Shown here piece after piece: positions 43,710 through 56,174 of a stretch of DNA of 64,000 nt (position 1 is its first letter; every line of letters starts with the position of its first letter). Where the stretch lies: assembly GCA_030737835.1 (NCBI GenBank), contig JAUJYN010000017.1, positions 2,542,001 through 2,606,000 of the forward strand. The letters run 5' to 3'. The notes under the pieces were generated by a model. That model searched no databases. It was not told the origin of the DNA and worked only from the letters and a program-made list of their open reading frames with translations. The translations under genes and the position numbers were made by a program. The stretch is from Acorus gramineus (lineage: Eukaryota; Streptophyta; Magnoliopsida; Acorales; Acoraceae).

Positions 43710-46579
43710 AAGACAATGTTTGGAGATGAGTTTGATATTTTGAAGAAATTTTTGTAAGAATTACACATTAATCCACTCTTTTCAACATGCCTAGCATGTA
43801 GTTATACAAAATGATTATTTTTAAAAATTTAACAAAAATATGTTTTTAATGAAAATTTAATTTTTCAAATAGATTCCTATTTGAGAATTTGACAAGCCAT
43901 CGTTGATTTTGACTATGAAAATCATTTAAATAGATTTTAAGAAAACTCTAGGCTTCTAGTAAAATAAAACTGGAGGTTTTGATTTTTAGATCCATGGAGT
44001 GGACTTTATTATTATTTATTCTATAAAAATGGGGAAAAGTCCACCCAACAGAGGGGACTGTGTATGTGAATTTGACCAATCCGCAGGTTTGAAAATTTTG
44101 AAGTTTGAACGGACGATTTCAAAAATAGGAACCGACCGTAACGTGAATTCACGAGGATCACGGATCATGATATAAAATGACACTTTATTTATTTAAATTA
44201 AATAAATAAGATCCCACACGGCATTTACTGGATCCTCGCGAAACAACTTTTTTTTTTCAAACAAGTCTAATCTCTCTATAACTTATATTATGATTTACCG
44301 TGAATTTGATGGAACCATCTTAATAACCTTCCATTCATAAGGAAACAATTTTAATAGTTAATTTTTTCATATAAAATATTCTCCATTAGTCATGGTTCAA
44401 TGAAAGCTACTCCCTCCTAAGCCTCTCAATAGGATGGATAAGGATATGATATGTTAATATTCATATCTTAATTTTCTAATTCAGATATAGATATTAATTT
44501 TCAGATTCAATTTTCTTCAAACACGGACTAGATAATTTTTAAATAATTAATATATTTAAATATTAATATTAAATTAGATAATCAAATTATATATTAGAGA
44601 AATATGAAAATTAAAATTTAGATTTTAATGTTTATATATTCTCTCTTTTAGTAGTAATATAATATATTATGATTATGATTAATCATGCAAGATGACAAAT
44701 ATGAATAATATATGTATATATATGTTGTTACAAATATTTTTCAGATTGAATATACTGATATCATATCTGCACTTTAAATATTTGAATATCAAATATTTCT
44801 GATTTTTTTATACGAATCAGATTCAAATTTTTTTTAGATAATTGACAGGCTTACTTGATCCCTTTTGAAATTTTTTCAGATTATTGACAGGTTTACTCCT
44901 TGTCCCATTTGTTTCAAGAATAATCAAGTGATAAGGAAATAATAAGTCTAATATCATTTTTGTTAATAATTGTATACTAAATAATCAAAATAAATTTTGA
45001 TAATTATACCTGATATTTATTTTTACTTACTTAACCCAAATTATAACTTATACAAATAGAAAACATTAAAGACAAAAACAACAAAAAAGAAAAAATATTT
45101 TAGTTATTTGATTGAAATTTATCACATAAAATCAAACATTAAAAATACAAAAACTAAATGTAAAAATGTTATCATGCCTGAACCTATTCACACAACTGGT
45201 TCCAAAAATCATCTTATATTCCTAAATAGTTTAAAAATAAATTTTAGTATGATTTATCCAATTAAACAATTTACAAAAATAATTTCATAATTTTGAATTG
45301 AACCAATTGAATCAAATAAATACTAATCTAAATTTCAGGATCCATTTAATCGACCTGAAATTGCAGTTCTACTGCATGAAAATCCGACACAGATCATGTT
45401 CAAGGTAAGACAAGCGTAATTTTTGTTTTGTGAAAAATAAAATATAACAAAATGGAAACAAAGTTTGTCTTATTTTTGTTAGGTTACGAAGTTGGCAGGG
45501 GCCATGCCACGACACGCCGTGTTCGTGGAACGATATCACGCACGGGTCCCCCGGAACTCCCGCAGTCATCCCTTCTGTGACGTTGTTTTTCTAATAAAGT
45601 TTTACCACCACCACACCAATTACTTTTAAACATCACGCTTCTTTGGTTGAAACTCTCCGAATCGAATGGTTGATAAGTGGTGAAAAGAGAAACGACGTGT
45701 TCAAGGGTGGAGGAGTATAGATGAAACATGTAATGAAGAAAGAAGGATGGGATTTTCGTTTTACGTCCCTGAATTGTTCTTTATTGAGAAACGTCACTCT
45801 TTTTTTTTTTTCACTTGTTGAGCCCTCCCGAAAACCAAAAAACATTCCAATAATGCCATGTTAAAGTTCTTTGAGCCAAATTAAAGACAAATAAAAAAAA
45901 ACAAATGCTTTTTTGTTATTGTGAAAATCATAAAAACAGTGTTTATGCAACGTAAATTCAAAATATTATCTCTATCTTACATATAGAGACACAAGAATCA
46001 TAATTTTCATATTCTCTTTAAGTTTAATGACTCAATTTGAGTTAATACTAGATTGGTGAAGGAATAAATGTTTAAATAAATTAATGTGTAATATGATATA
46101 TGATTAACAAAAATTCATCACATTACAAAAAGAATTCCGAATCAAATATAGATAATTGTCACTTACATTAAAATAGAAAGATGAATAATTATAAAATAGT
46201 TAAAAGTGGAGAGGAGAGAAAAAAATATACTATTTTGAAAATTTTCTTATTCTTTTACCTCGATCTAAATTTTCATCTATTGTTTATCATTTTCTGTGAT
46301 TGAAAAATATCAAATCGACACTACATGTACTCTCCATTTTGAATTAGAAATGTTAATTTTTAATTTTGTTTCATTTTACCACTAAAATAACAAAAATATT
46401 CTTTTTATCTAAATGTAAATAAATACAAAATTAATATTTTTTTATTATTTAAAATTAGTATAACTTATTTTATAATCTTATTTTCTTTTCAATCTTGCCC
46501 CAAAGGTTCATAAACATAGTCGTTGAGGGCTAAAACGTAAAAAGTGAATTGAGCGACGTAGTCCTTTTAGTAAATAAGG

Positions 46580-46911
46580 GAACATCAGGTAGCCAAAACT
46601 AAAAAACCAAAAAGGAAAACTAAAAAGTAAGATGAACCAAAGCTAATGCAAATCAGGATCCAATTTCATCATCGATCACATCACACACTCTCTCTCTCTC
46701 TCTGCTCTCATTTGTTTCTTTGCCTGATCTCTCTCTGTCTCTCTTAAATTCTCTCTGTTTTTTTATTTTCTGACTCTGAAAACCCCTTCTCATTTATTCC
46801 TCCCTTTTAACGTTTTCCGCCCCTCCCCAGATCCCCCGATCTCCACCGTCCGATGCGCCACTAACCCCTCGTCCACCGTCGGATCACCGTACGGTTTCCC
46901 TCCACCGTCCG
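46580..46911 (+). promoter_or_regulatory. Probable promoter and 5' UTR of the CRK gene
   Basis: A TC-repeat tract occupies about 46685-46745 (CTCTCTCTCTCTCTCTC and similar), followed by a CT-rich stretch and then GC-rich DNA up to the ATG at 46912. CT-rich tracts are common in plant core promoters and 5' leaders. No clear TATA box is visible at the right distance, so the transcription start is not fixed. Confidence 0.45.
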
Positions 46912-49900
46912 ATGGGCCAGTGCTACGGCAAAAACGTCCACGTCGCCGGAGACCCCCCCGATCCGACCCTTACTCCTCCCCCGGTCTCGGTCAACGGCGC
47001 CGTCGTCTCCTCCTCCGCCGCGAATAACGTCCCGTCCGTGAAGAACACTCCCGTCCACTCCTCCTCCGCTACCAGTCCCTGGCCGAGCCCCTACCCCTAC
47101 GGAGGCGGTGCCTCGGCGGCGAGCCCGCTTCCGGCGGGAGTGTCGCCGTCTCCGGCGAGGTCCACGCCGAGGAGGTTCTTCAGGAGGCCGTTTCCGCCGC
47201 CGTCCCCGGCGAAGCACATAAAGGCGTCTTTGTTGAAGAGGCATGGGGCGCAGGCGAAGCCGAAGGAGGGGCCGATCCCGGAGGAGGGGGTGGAGGCGGA
47301 GAGGCCGCTCGATAAGTCGTTCGGTTACGGGAGGAACTTCGGGGCCAAGTATGAGCTCGGGAAGGAGGTCGGGCGGGGGCATTTCGGGCACACGTGCTCC
47401 GCTCGCGCTCGCAAGGGCGACATCAAGGGCCAGCAAGTCGCCGTCAAGATCATCTCCAAAGCTAAGGTGCGGTGGTACGTTTTATTTTTAAAATTTAGTG
47501 GATTGGATTTTTACTTTGCTTCTTTGGCGTGATAGAAATCAAGACAGTCTTCGGTCTGATGTGATTGTTGGAACACAAAAATTGGTGTGGATTTGAATCA
47601 TTGTTGGTGTGGCTTGAGGAGTTTGGAACTTCGGATTGGACAATATATTATTTCTGATTATCAGATGTTTATTATTGTTATTTTGTATGGGCATTGACGA
47701 AATGTTGATCTGGATAGTTTAAGTCACGAAAGGGTTGAATTGATGCAATTATAGGAAGCACAAATTTTGTTGTGGATGTAAATCATTGTTGGTATGGCTT
47801 GAGGAGTTTGGATTGGGCAAGACAATATCCTCATTTGAAACATTTTTTTTTTGTGTTGTGTGATGGAGCATTGACCAACTGTTGAACTAGATGAGGTAAT
47901 GCTATGAAAGGATAGAATTGACTCTTTCAGGGGAAATAACTGTATTTGGAATTTGGATTGGAAAAATGTGAATCTGGATTTGCTTGTCTACTGGTTGCAA
48001 TCTTCAAGTGATCGGATCCTGAAGTGATTCTAAAGTGCAACAATTTTCTGTTTTGGTAGCTTGATTATGAAGCATGCGAAAGTTGTTACTCAAACAGTGT
48101 GTTTAGTTTTTTTGGAAAAAGCGTTGGAGCTATCATAATAAATGATGCCCCTCAAGCATAAGGAGATGAGGGATCTCCAAACAATAAAGGAAATAGAGAA
48201 GGAAGATAAAATGATGAAACGAGGCCTCTCCCTATCAACAATTTATGCCCTAACAAAGGCCCCAAAAACAGTGGTCTTTCTTCAAATTGGAACAACAATA
48301 TCCATCCTTATCTGTGGGTGTACCTGGACAATGTCCAGTGTATTTTCTTTGAAGTGGAAATTAGTCTGTTTACTGTTGAATAAGTATGGTTTGCAGAAAG
48401 CTTTGTATGTATATGTATATTAGAAATATTTTTCAGATGGGTTTCTTTGAATGTAAAGGTTTTGAGCCACAGTAATATTGGTTTTGGGCTACAGATGGAT
48501 GGCTGCACAATGTTTTGTTAAGGCTAACACCTTTGAGATAGAAGAAATTTGAATAACATCCATAATCCAGGTTTTTCCATGCATCTTCTGCAAAGAGAGG
48601 CTAAAGACAATTCAGATGGATTCTCAGAGGAGGAGCATATGATCTTTATGAAATACAACAAAACAACAATTCAATTCACTAGGAAACCTCATTTTTTTGA
48701 ACAAGTGCAAAAACCAGGCTTAAATAAGCCTTCTGATTAAGACAAACAGCTTTCAATGGCAGGTTAGAAGATCCGTTGCGGTACTCTCTCTTCACTTAGG
48801 GGACGTGAGTTTGAGTCTTTCTCCTACTCATAGTAGAAGATTTAACCTGGAGAAAGGCTGTCCCTGGATTTTTTTTTTGTGTGTTATGACACAGCTGAAA
48901 GCAAAGTTTTTTAGAATATAATAACTTGATCCCTGGTAAACTTAAGATATTACCCAATTTCTTCTTTCAATTCTTCCTTTAAATCTTAGGACTTTAGGGA
49001 TCATTTTTATTTGTTTTATTTACTGTTTATTGATTATTCTAGTGTAATTTTTTTGAGTTTCTTCAAAGTCTATTTGCATTCGTGTTACACATGAAGCTAT
49101 TGTTTTGGCAGATGACTACTGCAATATCAATCGAAGATGTTCGAAGGGAGGTGAAAATCTTGAAAGCCTTGTCCGTGCACAAAAATTTGGTCAAGTTCCA
49201 TGATGCATGTGAGGATGACCTTAATGTATATATAATCATGGAGTACGTAGATTCCTTTTTACATATCTCTTTCTGATATTATTACATTTTTTTTTTAATT
49301 TGTGCGTATGGATTGGAATACTTTCTTTAGTAATCATTTTGATACTGGTGGTTATTTTTTGAAAGCCCTGGCATGCTCCTATATGTGTTCATTAGCTAAT
49401 TATTGGAGTGGTTCCATGGTACTATCTCATGTCATAAGTTCTGATTCAGTAACATGTTGGATTTTCAGATTATGTGAAGGTGGAGAGCTGTTAGACAGAA
49501 TTCTTTCCAGGTAAACTAATATGCATGATCTGAGTTGGATCTATTAGTAGACAAAAACAGGTGTAATGTTGTGTGCTTATTCTTTTGTCTGTAGAGGTGG
49601 AAGGTACACCGAGGAAGATGCAAAAGTTATAGTTGTACAAATTTTAAGTGTAGTTGCCTTCTGTCATCTTCAAGGAGTTGTGCATCGTGATTTGAAGCCA
49701 GAGGTGTGTATCTGAGATTCACTTTAACTGATACTTTTTTTTACATGCAGCATTTCTTCACCCGTAAATGATATTTCTTCTGTTGTTGCAGATCAGTATT
49801 TCATTGCATAAATAGTCTATCTACTCACACTTCGTGTTTTGCATTTCTGACAGAATTTTCTTTTCACTACTAGAGATGACAATGCTCCCATGAAGATTAT

Positions 49901-52900
49901 TGATTTTGGTCTTTCAGATTTCATCAGACCAGGTAGCATATTATTGTTAATTATTTTCTGATGTGAAAATTTTCTGTTCTCAAAGTTTTAAGTATTAGTA
50001 ACACAGTTGCCTATGATGATATTATTAATGATGGCATTTGTTAATGCAATCATGAATGGTTGCACATAAATTCATTTTTTTTTCTATTTATGCGAGTCAA
50101 AAAATTTCCACTAGAATAAATCCTTTCCAAGATAACCATTCTCACTGCCTTTCGTCACTGTTTTCTATGACCCTTGTTGTTCATTCATTCAAATGACAAT
50201 GCATGTGTGCCTTTTAGGTTTAAAATGGAACTGCAAAAAAAATGTCTTGTCATCAATTGTTGATATATTTGAAAAGACATTCACAATGGTGGACACCATA
50301 CATTTTTTTTTTTAATTGTATATTGAAACTTAAATCTCTCATCATGTTTTAGTTTTTCTAAATGTGATTTTCTATCCTATGCGGTTTGTGGGTCCATTTG
50401 GTTAGCAAGAATGAGAGTATTTGAAAGGACAAATTGTTCTATGGGCTGGGATCCTGGACAATTCAAGGAACTGGAGTAACCATAGCTTTGAGGCTAACTA
50501 TATTTCCTTTCATTGTATCTGTTTGCTAGAATAGATAGGTGGGTTGTATGAGCCTATAAGAACCAGATGTGTACATATGTATTTTTTTTGGTTTTAAAAA
50601 AGAACCATATGCAGTTCTTTTGTGTTGGGTGGTTGAATTTATTTGTTTATCTATTTTTCTGTGGTTTTGGAAGAATCTTGTCTCCGTAGTTTGGATGTTA
50701 GGCATTAATTCATTCTTTGTTTGGAAATTCTAGTTGCTCTCCCACCTTTTGCCAAAAAAAAGAAGCAACATCCTATCTTTTTCAGTGAGCCTGTGACCAT
50801 TTAAAAAGAGGTAGGTTTTGGTTTGGTACGCAGTGTGAGGGTGTCTTTCTGAGTTTCCCAAACATCCACAACATGGCCATGAACAAAATCAGTACTGTGA
50901 TTGGGTCCTGGCACAAGGAGGATGGGAATGACTTTTGGGAGATCATCGCTAGCAGAGTTCTTGGATCTAATGGATACAATTCACCTTCTTCACCTCATTT
51001 CGGATTCTGCTAACGAGGTCATGTGGAGAAGAAGACTCATGGAGGGGTAATTTGTGAGGGTTGGTTACGATTAGTGGTATGGAACAACATCAGTTATCCG
51101 GAGCTGAGGGCAAAATCCAAAGAAATTTGGGGTATCATAGTGCAAGGTTTAGGCCTTCTTGTTGTTGATGTATCAGGAAGAATCATTACGAAGGTATACA
51201 GGTGAATGGATCCCTGAGGAATTGATGGAGTGTCCTCTATGCAATCGGGAGCCTGAATTAGTGGTGCAATTTTTTTTCCATTGTAGGTTGGTGAGGCCCA
51301 TGTGAACTGATCTCGGGATGGTGACAGATTGACATTTTTTTTTTTGAAAAGAGTTGGAGCCATCTTATTAATTGGAAAGTCCCCAAACAAAATAGTGGTG
51401 GTGACAGGGTTGAACGGAAACTTTTGTTCTTTGGATGAGATTTGGGAGACTGGGAAAGGCTAAGGCCATGGGAGATAGAAGCAAAAAATCAAAAGATTCC
51501 CAATCGTTCATCTTGACAAGGTTGAGGGCAATTTGGATAACTCGGAACCATATCGTTTTCAAAAGCAATACCCTATATTTTGAGAATAGTTGGGAAGTGG
51601 CAACATGTTTTATCAAAGATCATGGGCTTTATTGTGCTAGGTCTAGTATGGTTGATTTTGTTGGGAAAATATTGTGACGTTGAGGGGTCACGTTGACGTA
51701 ATAGGTTTCTTGTACAAACTCGGGCATAATGGATGTGTTCCTTTTGTCTTTTGTTTTTTTTCTTCTTAGGAGCCCGACTTTGTGTAGGTTTAATGACATA
51801 TTTCACTACTTTGTAGGAGATGTGGCTTGTGGATAAGAGAGTGAGTGAGGGGAGACGAGCATAAATGTGAAGATTACTTGGTTGTTTGTGCGGGTGGTGG
51901 TGTGGGCGATATGGTTAATGCGTAATCAGGTTATCTTTAGGGGAACAGTGCCATGTGTGGAGAATACTGAGAGTCTGTGATTTGATTCATTAAGGATTGG
52001 GTATGCGGAGGCCAACCTTGTTTTTTATTTTATTTTATTTTTTCTTGGTGGGGTGGGGGGGGGGGGGGGGGGTGGTTATTGAGAAGTAGTGACACGTGTG
52101 GTTTTTCAGGGGGTGGCTTCTAGATAGATAATTCTTCTGTATTGGCCTAGCCTATTCTTGTTTTTATTGGACTGTGTTTTTTATATGTTTGTTTTTGTTG
52201 TAATTGGGCATTCTCCTCAATTCTAGGATATCTACCGTATTTTCAGAAAAAAAGAAAAAGGACTTTGTACTACGATATACAATAATATTGTGGTAGATCA
52301 TCTACTTCCTTTTTTTTTTAAAAAAAAGTTCTTGCAGTTTCAGTTGTTCACTATAAATGCAAGGATTGGCATTCATATTGAAAAGCAGTGGAGAAGACCG
52401 AAGGAAACTATGCATTTATAAACTGTGTTTATGTGGTGACCAAAAAACACTTTTCTTTGTCAGTCATGTGGGTTCCTGTGGAACTTAGATTTGTTCCAAA
52501 AGGTCAATTAAACATGGTTTGATCCCATCGTTGAGTTAAATATTGAATGTGCTTACATTCAGATTGACCCATTCTGAAAGTTGAATCGTTGTCCCAGGAA
52601 TGACCTGAACTGTCTGACAATGAAGCAGCAGCTTAGTTGAACTTGTAAGCAATTGACGTCACAATTTGGAATATAGACAATGTTTTGGAGAAACCATGGA
52701 ATCCAATTGTTGCACTTGACTCAATTAGGACTTATCATAAAGCAGAAATAATTGTATCTGTATCTCCTTTATGGAAATTCTGAAGGGTACTCTACCTCCA
52801 ATATGCATTTTTCTTCTGATATCGCCTGCAGATAATTTGCTTGTGATTCCATCTGTGGCTGATTAAAATGGTTTCTAATTCTTGCCTTTTGTGTAGATGA

Positions 52901-55900
52901 AAGACTGAATGATATTGTTGGCAGTGCATATTATGTTGCTCCTGAAGTCCTTCATAGATCATACAGTATGGAAGCGGACATTTGGAGTATTGGTGTTATA
53001 ACTTACATCTTATTATGTGGAAGCAGGCCCTTCTGGGCACGTACAGAATCAGGGATTTTCCGTGCTGTTCTAAGAGCTGATCCTAACTTTGTTGACGCCC
53101 CTTGGCCTTCTGTATCCCCAGAAGCCAGAGATTTCGTGAAAAGGTTTTTAAATAAGGATTATAGGAAAAGGATGACAGCTGCTCAAGCTTTGAGTAAGTT
53201 ATTGGTCATGTATATGGCTTCCTACTTTATTTTGTCACTAAGTTTGTGTTTCTGGTATATATAGATATGATGCATCTATGTGGTATACCGTATATGTTGA
53301 AATTAATGAACATTCGTTTGTAAACAGCTCACCCGTGGTTGCGAGATGAGCAACGGCCGATCCCTTTGGATATATTGATCTACAAATTAATAAAATTATA
53401 TCTTCGTGCAACCCCATTCAAACGTGCAGCTTTGAAGGTTTACTTTCTTTCTTGCATTTGTTCAGTTAAATGGATTATATAAATTTATATAAATTTCCTG
53501 GCTCTCCTATATTGCATTTGCATTTAATATGTTCTACTTCTACCGTGTGTTCCTTTTTTTTAAGTGGTAGTACTCATCTGTTGTCTTGCTTGATTGGAAA
53601 TGTTTTCAATATGAACATATTGATGAATGCTTCAAAGTACATGAAACAATGTCTAAATAATAGTCAAATGATGAGAATAATCACTTAACAAAAATAAGGA
53701 TGGATTAGTACTTCTTCCCATAGTTCAAAACCATGTGCGGGCATGTGCGGTGGGGTCCGCACATGGCATATGCGGCCGCATGTATGCAATTGCACATAGG
53801 GTAAGGCAGCCGTTTGAATCCTTTTCAAATTAAACTTCAAACGTCTTCTGATAAGAAATAAATGGAATAATGTTATATTCAATAATGGAGGCCGAATGTC
53901 TCTTATATATATACAAGATGTACAAACTCTAGAAATAGAAAAAGATAAGAATACCCATGACAAAAATTCGAGTTAGGGGTGTTGCTCCTAAACCTCGTGG
54001 ACTCAATCAGTGATGTGTGGGGACTATTCCTTCTGGTCCGGGGGGGGGGGGGGGGGGGGGGGGGGGGACGTTGCCCTCCAACTATGTAAGCTCAAATTGT
54101 CGTTTCAAACGACTTTCGAACAGTATGTTATCATTTGAATTACCGTTCAAACGTCAATTCAAAGCCAGAGGGGGGGTTTACCATTCGAAGTCAATTCGAA
54201 CTGAACTTCGAACGCTCTATGTACATTCGAATTCAGTTCGAATTTGGGCTGCACATGCGCCCTATACGGGGCGGGATGTGGCATGTGCAGCTGCACGTAC
54301 CGGTATGTGCGGCCGCACTTTTAACTATGACTCTTCCAAATGGGTATTCATATAAAACTTAGCAAGGCCGATGATGGATGCAGATGAAATTGCTAGCATT
54401 AATCAATTTTAATGATCTACTCTGGTAGATGAATCACTTGTTTCTCTCAACACCTGTCAACTTTTGCCAAATTTAACTTGCGTTACGGCTATTAGAGAGT
54501 GAGGCATGTTTCAACACAGAATATTTGCAGGGAAAACGTACAAATGTGTTTTTTTCTTCTACTTTTTGTTTTTGTTGGGGGGGGGGGGGGACTAATGGAA
54601 GAAGAGTGCTAATGAATCGTAAGTCACTTAAGTTGTTTTCAATAATGCAATTTTCAGTAGTTGCATAGACATATTGAACCTTGGTGTTGATTTGATCAGC
54701 CATTTTATTGCCTGCAGTTAAATCGAAAGTTATGTTATGTTGAAATCATCTGTAATTCATTACATTAAATTTGGAGCTTGTGCAACTGATTGTGAAATAT
54801 GTTTATTAATGCTTAAACTGCAAAAGAAATATGTATGTCAAAGTTGTCCTTTTTCTTTTGCGTCATATGTTGCAGGCTCTTTCAAAAGCTTTGACAGAGA
54901 ATGAGTTTGTGTACCTGAAGGCTCAATTTGAGCTCTTGGAGCCAAGAGATGGTCGCGTTTCCTATGAAAATTTCCGAGTGGTTAGTCGTCACTTCATTTT
55001 AACTTTCTTGAGTCCACTTGAACTATTTCTCTATGATGAATTCTGACCCTTGAATTTATTTGTAGGCCCTCATGCGAAATGCAACTGATGCTATGAAGGA
55101 ATCAAGAGTTTTTGACATCTTGAATTCGGTGTGCATACTCTTCCCTTCTAGTAATATGATACTTAAGATTGGAGTCAGTAGTTCTTACATATTTTTTATT
55201 CTGTTCTGCCTCAGGCACTTATGGCTAAGCTTGATTTTTAGCTTTGCAAAAATCATTTAGTTTGATTCAGTTAATTAGTGAATGAAGAGTGGTTGAGTGG
55301 CCCATCTAATATTCTCTATAATATATGTTCTTGTGACTAGATCTCATATTGATAAGCAGAAAATATATCAGTTACAATGATGTATTCAATTAGTCTCAAC
55401 GTAAAACAACAGAAGAATTCAGTTAAAAAATGGAAAACAATTCATATATTGTATGTATTTGATTTGACTAAACAGTACATTTCCATGCTTGTGGATCTGT
55501 TGGGTTCTTCAGAAATCCCATCCTCTGCTTCGGCTGGACATTTCCAGGTGGTTGATTTATACATTCTATGAATATTTGACATAACATAGCCGTTATCTTA
55601 AAACCTCAAAAAGAAAAAAAGAAAAAGAAGAGTTGAAACCTCCATCATTTATATATAATAATCATATTTTTGAAAATGTCATTGACCAGGCAAGTTCCCT
55701 TTATCCTATATTACTGAAAAAAAAAACACTGCGTTTGGTTGTCTACAGAAAATCATCTGTCAATTGTCCTTTGTTTTTTGAAATTTTCAGATGGAACAAC
55801 TAAGGTATAGAAAGATGGATTTTGATGAGTTCTGTGCTGCCACAATTAGTCCATATCAGCTTGAGGCCCTTGAAGGGTGGGAAGAGATTGCAAGCACAGC

Positions 55901-56174
55901 TTTTCAATATTTTGAGGAGGAAGGAAACCGAGTCATATCCATCGAAGAATTGGCTCAGGTATATAAATCCCATGCTGCAAAATTGATTCATTTTTTTTTC
56001 TCAAAACTCAGACAAATATAAGAACGTTGCTCTGCGCAGGAAATGAATCTCGCATCCAGTGCATACTCGATCATTCGTGAATGGATCAGACATACTGATG
56101 GAAAATTAAATTTGCTCGGGTATACCAAATTCTTACATGGTATGACACGTAGTTCAAACACAAGACATCCCTGA
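46912..56174 (+). CDS. CDPK-related protein kinase (CRK), 11 exons
   Basis: Exons: 46912-47466, 49112-49242, 49469-49510, 49595-49703, 49854-49932, 52897-53193, 53328-53437, 54876-54980, 55066-55128, 55791-55958, 56040-56174 (TGA at the end). All introns are GT-AG, phases agree, and the sum is 1794 nt or 597 residues, the usual CRK length. MGQC at the start suits N-myristoylation at Gly2 and palmitoylation at Cys4, hence membrane attachment. A Pro/Ser-rich variable region follows. The Ser/Thr kinase domain spans about residues 147-409: glycine loop GRGHFG (154-159), VAVK Lys179, HRDLKPE (273-279), DFG (296-298), APE (320-322). After it come a basic helical junction (about 410-440) and EF-hand-like repeats lacking the usual calcium ligands (for example [13 protein letters not shown]), typical of CRKs rather than true CDPKs. 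All catalytic residues are present, so it looks functional. Exon 1 is GC-rich while later exons are AT-rich. Confidence 0.93.
48770..48880 (+). repeat. Possible tRNA-derived SINE fragment in CRK intron 1
   Basis: The stretch CACTTAGGGGACGTGAGTTT followed by GAGTCTTTCTCC resembles a degenerate pol III B-box region, with a T run at 48869-48878. The A box is poor and the ends are unclear. The rest of intron 1 (47467-49111) shows no recognised feature. Confidence 0.25.
51190..51960 (+). pseudogene. LINE 3'-end remnants in CRK intron 5
   Basis: Two pieces of the C-terminal region of plant L1-type ORF2 are readable in the same strand as the gene. One has [18 protein letters not shown] (51228-51281), a zinc-binding motif, then [15 protein letters not shown] (about 51520-51565). 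The second has [17 protein letters not shown] (about 51896-51946). All are broken by stops and frame changes. They explain part of the length of this intron (49933-52896). Confidence 0.6.
53719..54329. mobile_element. TIR element in CRK intron 7
   Basis: The left end CATAGTTCAAAACCATGTGC mirrors the right end, whose reverse complement is CATAGTTAAAAGTGCGGCC. Flanks ACTTCTTCC on the left and ACTCTTCC on the right look like an 8-9 bp target duplication with one change. Inside are repeated GTGCGGCCGCA words near both ends and TTCGAA-rich sequence. A 28-base G run at 54040-54067 also lies within. No transposase is encoded. Confidence 0.55.
54040..54067 (+). repeat. Poly-G run of 28
   Basis: An unbroken run of 28 G in intron 7 of the kinase gene. 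The length in the sequence may be unreliable, since long homopolymers are prone to sequencing error. Confidence 0.8.

Larger units (their letters stand above)
40208..46500. other. Intergenic AT-rich DNA with small repeats, no gene seen
   Basis: Long A/T runs, two G runs (40367-40382 and 40544-40560) in a purine-rich patch, and a moderately complex stretch at 41480-42540 whose open frames match no family I recognise. Within it, CTTTTATACTGAGAG near 41810 resembles a TATA region, so 41480-42540 may be an old LTR. MITE-like pieces at 43136-43709 are listed separately. The part from 44000 to 46500 is AT-rich flank of the kinase gene. Confidence 0.5.

Noticed and set aside
46861..47436. Open frame of 191 codons antisense to CRK exon 1
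   Set aside because: It is the reverse-strand shadow of a GC-rich coding exon with very biased third positions, and resembles no known protein.
50700..51200. A second host gene within CRK intron 5
   Set aside because: Frames are short and broken, and the neighbouring readable motifs are LINE ORF2 remnants.
55377..55571. Extra CRK exon with a frame at 55377-55571
   Set aside because: The exon at 55066-55128 joins directly and in frame to 55791 (ILNS then [11 protein letters not shown]), which matches the family. Adding this piece would insert unrelated residues.
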